From: Pirellulales bacterium
GTDB lineage: Bacteria; Planctomycetota; Planctomycetia; Pirellulales; JAICIG01
Direction of reading: 5' to 3'
Length of the DNA: 44,510 nt
Assembly (NCBI GenBank): GCA_035533075.1
Contig: DATLUO010000107.1
Location: 1-44,510 of the forward strand
Shown: positions 41,701 through 44,510 of the stretch, in pieces
Numbering within the stretch: the first letter of the stretch is position 1
Layout: every line of letters starts with the position of its first letter
The notes under the pieces: model-generated
The model's input: the letters and a program-made list of their open reading frames with translations, nothing else
What the model was told of the DNA's origin: nothing
The model's database searches: none
Program-made: the position numbers and the translations under genes

Positions 41701-43192
41701 GCTGCTTCCAATGACTGACGACGACTCCCGACAGCGTACACGTCTCGTCGCAATCGGCGCCGAACTCTCGCAGGTCGGTCGCCGGGGCCAGGTCTTCGAC
41801 AAACCAGATGCCGGACGAGTTTTTGAAGGCTTCCTTTAATAATCCTCGAATCTCAGCCGCTTCGTGGGGCGTCCGCGGCGAGTGAGGCACATAGAACCAA
41901 GGAACCTGGTCCCAGCGATCGGAACCGGAAAGGTGCTTCAGCCCCGGCGAAGCGAGCGGTCCCGTGACCACCACCCACTCCCGCGGCCGGCGCTTGCCGG
42001 CGATGTGGGCCTGCATCATCCGATAATCGAAGCGCATGTAGCCCGGCACAAGTTCGACATCGGCGGTCACCATTTGAAGGACCAACAAGGCGAACGCCAG
42101 CCTGCCGGCCGCGCGTGAGACAACATGCCGCCGCAACAGCACCATACCGGTCGCATAGAGCAAAAACAGCAGCGGCGTCAGCGGCAAGGTATGCCGGACC
42201 GCTCCGAAGGGGTGAGCACCGACGCCGGCCAGCAAAAGAAACACAAGGAACGTCGACAGAGAAAGGGCGGCGATCAACTTGGCTTGTGTCCCGCGGCGGA
42301 GGGCGGCGGCAAGCACGCCCGCCAGCGGCAAAAAGCCGATCAGTGACACCTTGTGCCAGGCCGGACTTAAGTGGCCCATATATTCGCTGAAAGTGGTGTG
42401 CCCTACGAAACCGCTAAGATTGGTCGTTAAGAATGTCTTGAGCGAGGCATAGGAGCCGAGCTCGAAGAAATAGCGCGCCAGAAAATCGGAGTTGCCTGTG
42501 CCATGCGTGGCGATTTGCGGGCACATGAATGCAAAGATATTCAGCGCCGCGGCCAGGGCGGTGGTCGCGGCTACCGCGCCGCCCAGAGCGGCGCCGCGGA
42601 GCGTGAGTCGTCCGGTGGCGAGCGAGAACGCCGCGCTGACGGTCAAGACAATGGCGACGACGATGATGTTGGCGTATTGCACCGAGATGGCCGCCGTGGC
42701 GCTGGTGGCCAGAAATGCCGCGTGGCCCGGCGTCGCACGCCGCCGGAACCTGCCGAGACTGAGAAGAAAGCAAAGCAGCGCCGCAATCCCTAGGCTGTAG
42801 GGACGCGATTCGCACGAATAAAAGACATAGCTGGGTGCGACCGCATTCAGGGCCGCAAGCAGCACCGCGCCCCGCAGGCCGAGCCACAGCTTGCCCACAT
42901 ACCACGCCAGCACCACGGCCCCGACGCCGCCCGCCACCGCGGGAAAACGCAGCATGGCGTCGCTGTGGTGCAGGCAGAGCGCCGCGTGGGCCAGCAGTGC
43001 GTAACCGGGCGGATTGCGGTCGAGCAAACGCAGCCGCGAGAAGACTTCGGGCAACGACGGCGCCGACGAGATTTGGTATTGGATCAACTCGTCGCCCCAA
43101 AGATCGCGGTCGATGAGGTTCGGCGCGCGCAAGGCAATCGCCAGGCCGACGATGGCCACCAGCAGGGCCGCGGGGCTTCGACTTAGTGACAT
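41684..43192 (-). CDS. GT-C-type membrane glycosyltransferase (family 39/PMT-like)
   Basis: 502 residues, ~10 membrane segments. After TM1 the first loop has IDRDLWGDELIQYQISSAPS and LLDRNPPGYALLAHAALCL; the DxxxDE-like and NPPG blocks mark GT-C enzymes that use polyprenyl-phosphate sugars. FYSCESRPYSLGIAALLCFL follows. A C-terminal soluble region (~395-500) contains AHIAGKRRPREWVVVTGPLA. Its end overlaps the DprE1-like gene by 17 bases, so the two are an operon in which one may transfer a sugar and the other modify a lipid-linked sugar. The substrate is unknown. Confidence 0.8.
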   Translation of the reverse strand: MSLSRSPAALLVAIVGLAIALRAPNLIDRDLWGDELIQYQISSAPSLPEVFSRLRLLDRNPPGYALLAHAALCLHHSDAMLRFPAVAGGVGAVVLAWYVGKLWLGLRGAVLLAALNAVAPSYVFYSCESRPYSLGIAALLCFLLSLGRFRRRATPGHAAFLATSATAAISVQYANIIVVAIVLTVSAAFSLATGRLTLRGAALGGAVAATTALAAALNIFAFMCPQIATHGTGNSDFLARYFFELGSYASLKTFLTTNLSGFVGHTTFSEYMGHLSPAWHKVSLIGFLPLAGVLAAALRRGTQAKLIAALSLSTFLVFLLLAGVGAHPFGAVRHTLPLTPLLFLLYATGMVLLRRHVVSRAAGRLAFALLVLQMVTADVELVPGYMRFDYRMMQAHIAGKRRPREWVVVTGPLASPGLKHLSGSDRWDQVPWFYVPHSPRTPHEAAEIRGLLKEAFKNSSGIWFVEDLAPATDLREFGADCDETCTLSGVVVSHWKQHVDRR

Positions 43193-43321
43193 AACCGCTT
43201 TGGGTTTCTTGGATGGACTGCGGCCGCAATTCTATCGCGACCGGCGCTTTTGGCCCAAGATCAGCTTGCCTGACGCGGGACCAGGGGATGCCGGAAACGG
43301 CCCGACAAGCTAAGATTATGC

Positions 43322-43351
43322 GTAGGTCAGGCTTTCCAGCCTGACGTGTCG
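43322..43351. repeat. REP-like hairpin TCAGGCT-TTCC-AGCCTGA
   Basis: A perfect 7-base stem at 43327-43344 in the context GTAGGTCAGGCTTTCCAGCC, matching the element at 8563-8604 in reverse orientation. It lies in the divergent region between the membrane glycosyltransferase and the right-edge gene. Confidence 0.6.
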
Positions 43352-43385
43352 TGAAAAGGGCCACGTTTTTGCTTGGGAGACTGTC

Positions 43386-44510
43386 ATGCCGTCGCTTCGC
43401 CTTAAGATAACGGTCGTCTGTTTCACCGCCTCGATCATTTCGACCTCCACAGTCCGTGCCGCCGATGGCAAAAAGGACGACGGCGACCAGGCCCGACAGC
43501 GGGCGGTGGGCAAGGCGATCGACTATCTGCGTCAGAAGGGTCAGGCCGAAGACGGCTCGTTCAGCCGGCAAGCGGGTCCCGCCGTCACGGCGCTCGTCAC
43601 GACCGCGTTGCTGCGCAGCGGCCTCTCGGCGAAAGACCCGATGGTGGCCAAGGCGCTGAAATACGTGGAAGGCTTCGTGCAGGACGACGGCGGCATCTAT
43701 CACAGCGGCAGCGCGCACCAGAACTACGAGACCTGCCTGGCCATGCTCGTCTTCGGAGAGGCCAACCGCGACGGCCGCTACGACAAGCTGCTGAAGAACG
43801 CCGAACGCTTCGTCACGGGTCTGCAATGGGACGAAGCCGAAGGCCAGGACGAATCGAGCTTCAACTACGGGGGCGCCGGATACGGCGGCAAGAAACGGCC
43901 CGACCTGTCAAATACGGGTTTCTTCATCGATGCCCTGAAGGCCGCCGGCAACGGACCCGACGACGAGGCCATGAAGAAGGCGCTGATCTTCGTCTCGCGA
44001 TGCCAGAACCTGGAGACCGAGCACAACACGACGCCCTTTGCGGCCAAGAACCCCGACGGCGGTTTTTATTACACCGTGGCGGCGGGCGGCGAGAGCTTTG
44101 CCGGCAAGCTCGACAACGGCGGCCTGCGCAGTTACGGCTCGATGACCTACGCCGGGCTGAAGAGCATGATCTTCGCCGGAGTCGGAGCGGACGATGCGCG
44201 TGTCCGTGCTGCGGTCGAATGGGTGCAAAAGAACTATTCGCTGGACACGAACCCCGGCATGGGCGACGCCGGCCTCTATTACTACTACCACACCTTCGCC
44301 AAGGCGCTCGACGCTCTCGGCCAGGACCAGCTTGTGGCAGCCGACGGCACGAAGCACAATTGGCGTGCGGAGCTGGCGGCCGAGTTGGCCAAGCGCCAGC
44401 ACGAAGACGGTTCGTGGACCAACTCCAATGCCCGCTGGCTGGAAGGCGACGCCAATCTCGTCACCGGCTACGCCTTGCTCGCGCTTTCCTACTGCCGGCC
44501 GCACGAAAAA
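43386..44510 (+). CDS. Secreted prenyltransferase/squalene-oxidase-repeat protein (runs off right edge)
   Basis: Open for 375 codons from ATG 43386 (GGGAG upstream) to the window end with no stop, so the C-terminus is missing. A Sec signal peptide is visible (MPSLRLKITVVCFTASIIST, cleavage near VRA-AD). The mature part has alpha/alpha-toroid repeats: AIDYLRQKGQAEDGSFSRQA, ALKYVEGFVQDDGGIYHSGS, ALIFVSRCQNLETEHNTTPF, NPDGGFYYTVAAGGESFAGK, GLRSYGSMTYAGLKSMIFAG, LAKRQHEDGSWTNSNARWLE. The QxxDGSW-type (QHEDGSW) repeats are those of prenyltransferase/squalene-cyclase folds, used in planctomycete proteins of unknown function; secretion argues against a terpene cyclase. Transcribed divergently from the 43192 gene. 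Confidence 0.85.
   Translation, partial: MPSLRLKITVVCFTASIISTSTVRAADGKKDDGDQARQRAVGKAIDYLRQKGQAEDGSFSRQAGPAVTALVTTALLRSGLSAKDPMVAKALKYVEGFVQDDGGIYHSGSAHQNYETCLAMLVFGEANRDGRYDKLLKNAERFVTGLQWDEAEGQDESSFNYGGAGYGGKKRPDLSNTGFFIDALKAAGNGPDDEAMKKALIFVSRCQNLETEHNTTPFAAKNPDGGFYYTVAAGGESFAGKLDNGGLRSYGSMTYAGLKSMIFAGVGADDARVRAAVEWVQKNYSLDTNPGMGDAGLYYYYHTFAKALDALGQDQLVAADGTKHNWRAELAAELAKRQHEDGSWTNSNARWLEGDANLVTGYALLALSYCRPHEK

Overview
The window looks like chromosomal DNA of a GC-rich planctomycete, probably of the Pirellulales type. Evidence: surface proteins that begin with a basic stretch and an LEPR-XLL-like motif (FEPLEDRSLLS) instead of a classical signal peptide; Uma2, DUF4058, TIGR03032 and zinc-ribbon membrane proteins typical of that phylum; loosely packed, mostly single-gene transcription units; and many hairpin-forming dispersed repeats between genes. 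No rRNA, tRNA or CRISPR array was seen.

Layout. 1-133: left edge cuts an ISNCY-like transposase and its repeated end. 351-6733: a TIGR03032 gene followed by two tandem surface-protein paralogues, with seven near-identical ~55-residue repeats each but unrelated C-terminal halves; a remnant of a second TIGR03032 gene lies between them. 6723-9890: accessory strip with a doubtful zinc-ribbon gene, a DUF104/PIN toxin-antitoxin pair whose toxin is frameshifted, a small membrane protein and an orphan ParB-like protein with a strong promoter. 10107-16312: ABC exporter, orphan Phd-type antitoxin, HAD phosphatase, DJ-1/PfpI protein, two small envelope proteins and a membrane-anchored metallophosphoesterase. 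16635-20330: type I glutamine synthetase with a terminator, an unrecognised two-gene unit, and a DUF4058 gene. 20459-28375: aldehyde dehydrogenase, zinc-ribbon membrane protein, BioA, a small unknown, a PAS histidine kinase and an LptF/LptG-type permease. 28566-33078: an ArnT-like glycosyltransferase, two Uma2 genes, a group II intron reverse-transcriptase scrap and an EpsC/CysE-type serine acetyltransferase. 33548-37620: a nucleotidyltransferase/MOSC/unknown cluster, a planctomycete unknown, decayed genes and a PSP1 protein. 37851-44510: SerC, a lipoprotein, a conserved small protein, a truncated Tat-exported amine oxidase, a GT-C membrane protein overlapping a DprE1-like oxidase, and a terpenoid-cyclase-fold secreted protein running off the right edge.

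Metabolic genes (glnA, bioA, serC, serine acetyltransferase, aldehyde dehydrogenase) are housekeeping and scattered singly. SerC and the acetyltransferase bracket the serine-to-cysteine route but are not in one operon. The most distinctive biology is the duplicated, domain-swapped surface-protein locus on the left. Next come the collection of at least seven hairpin repeat families, three of them arranged as inverted pairs at gene ends, and the number of decaying genes (PIN toxin, Uma2, amine oxidase, intron RT, secreted protein), which marks the intergenic space as old accessory DNA.
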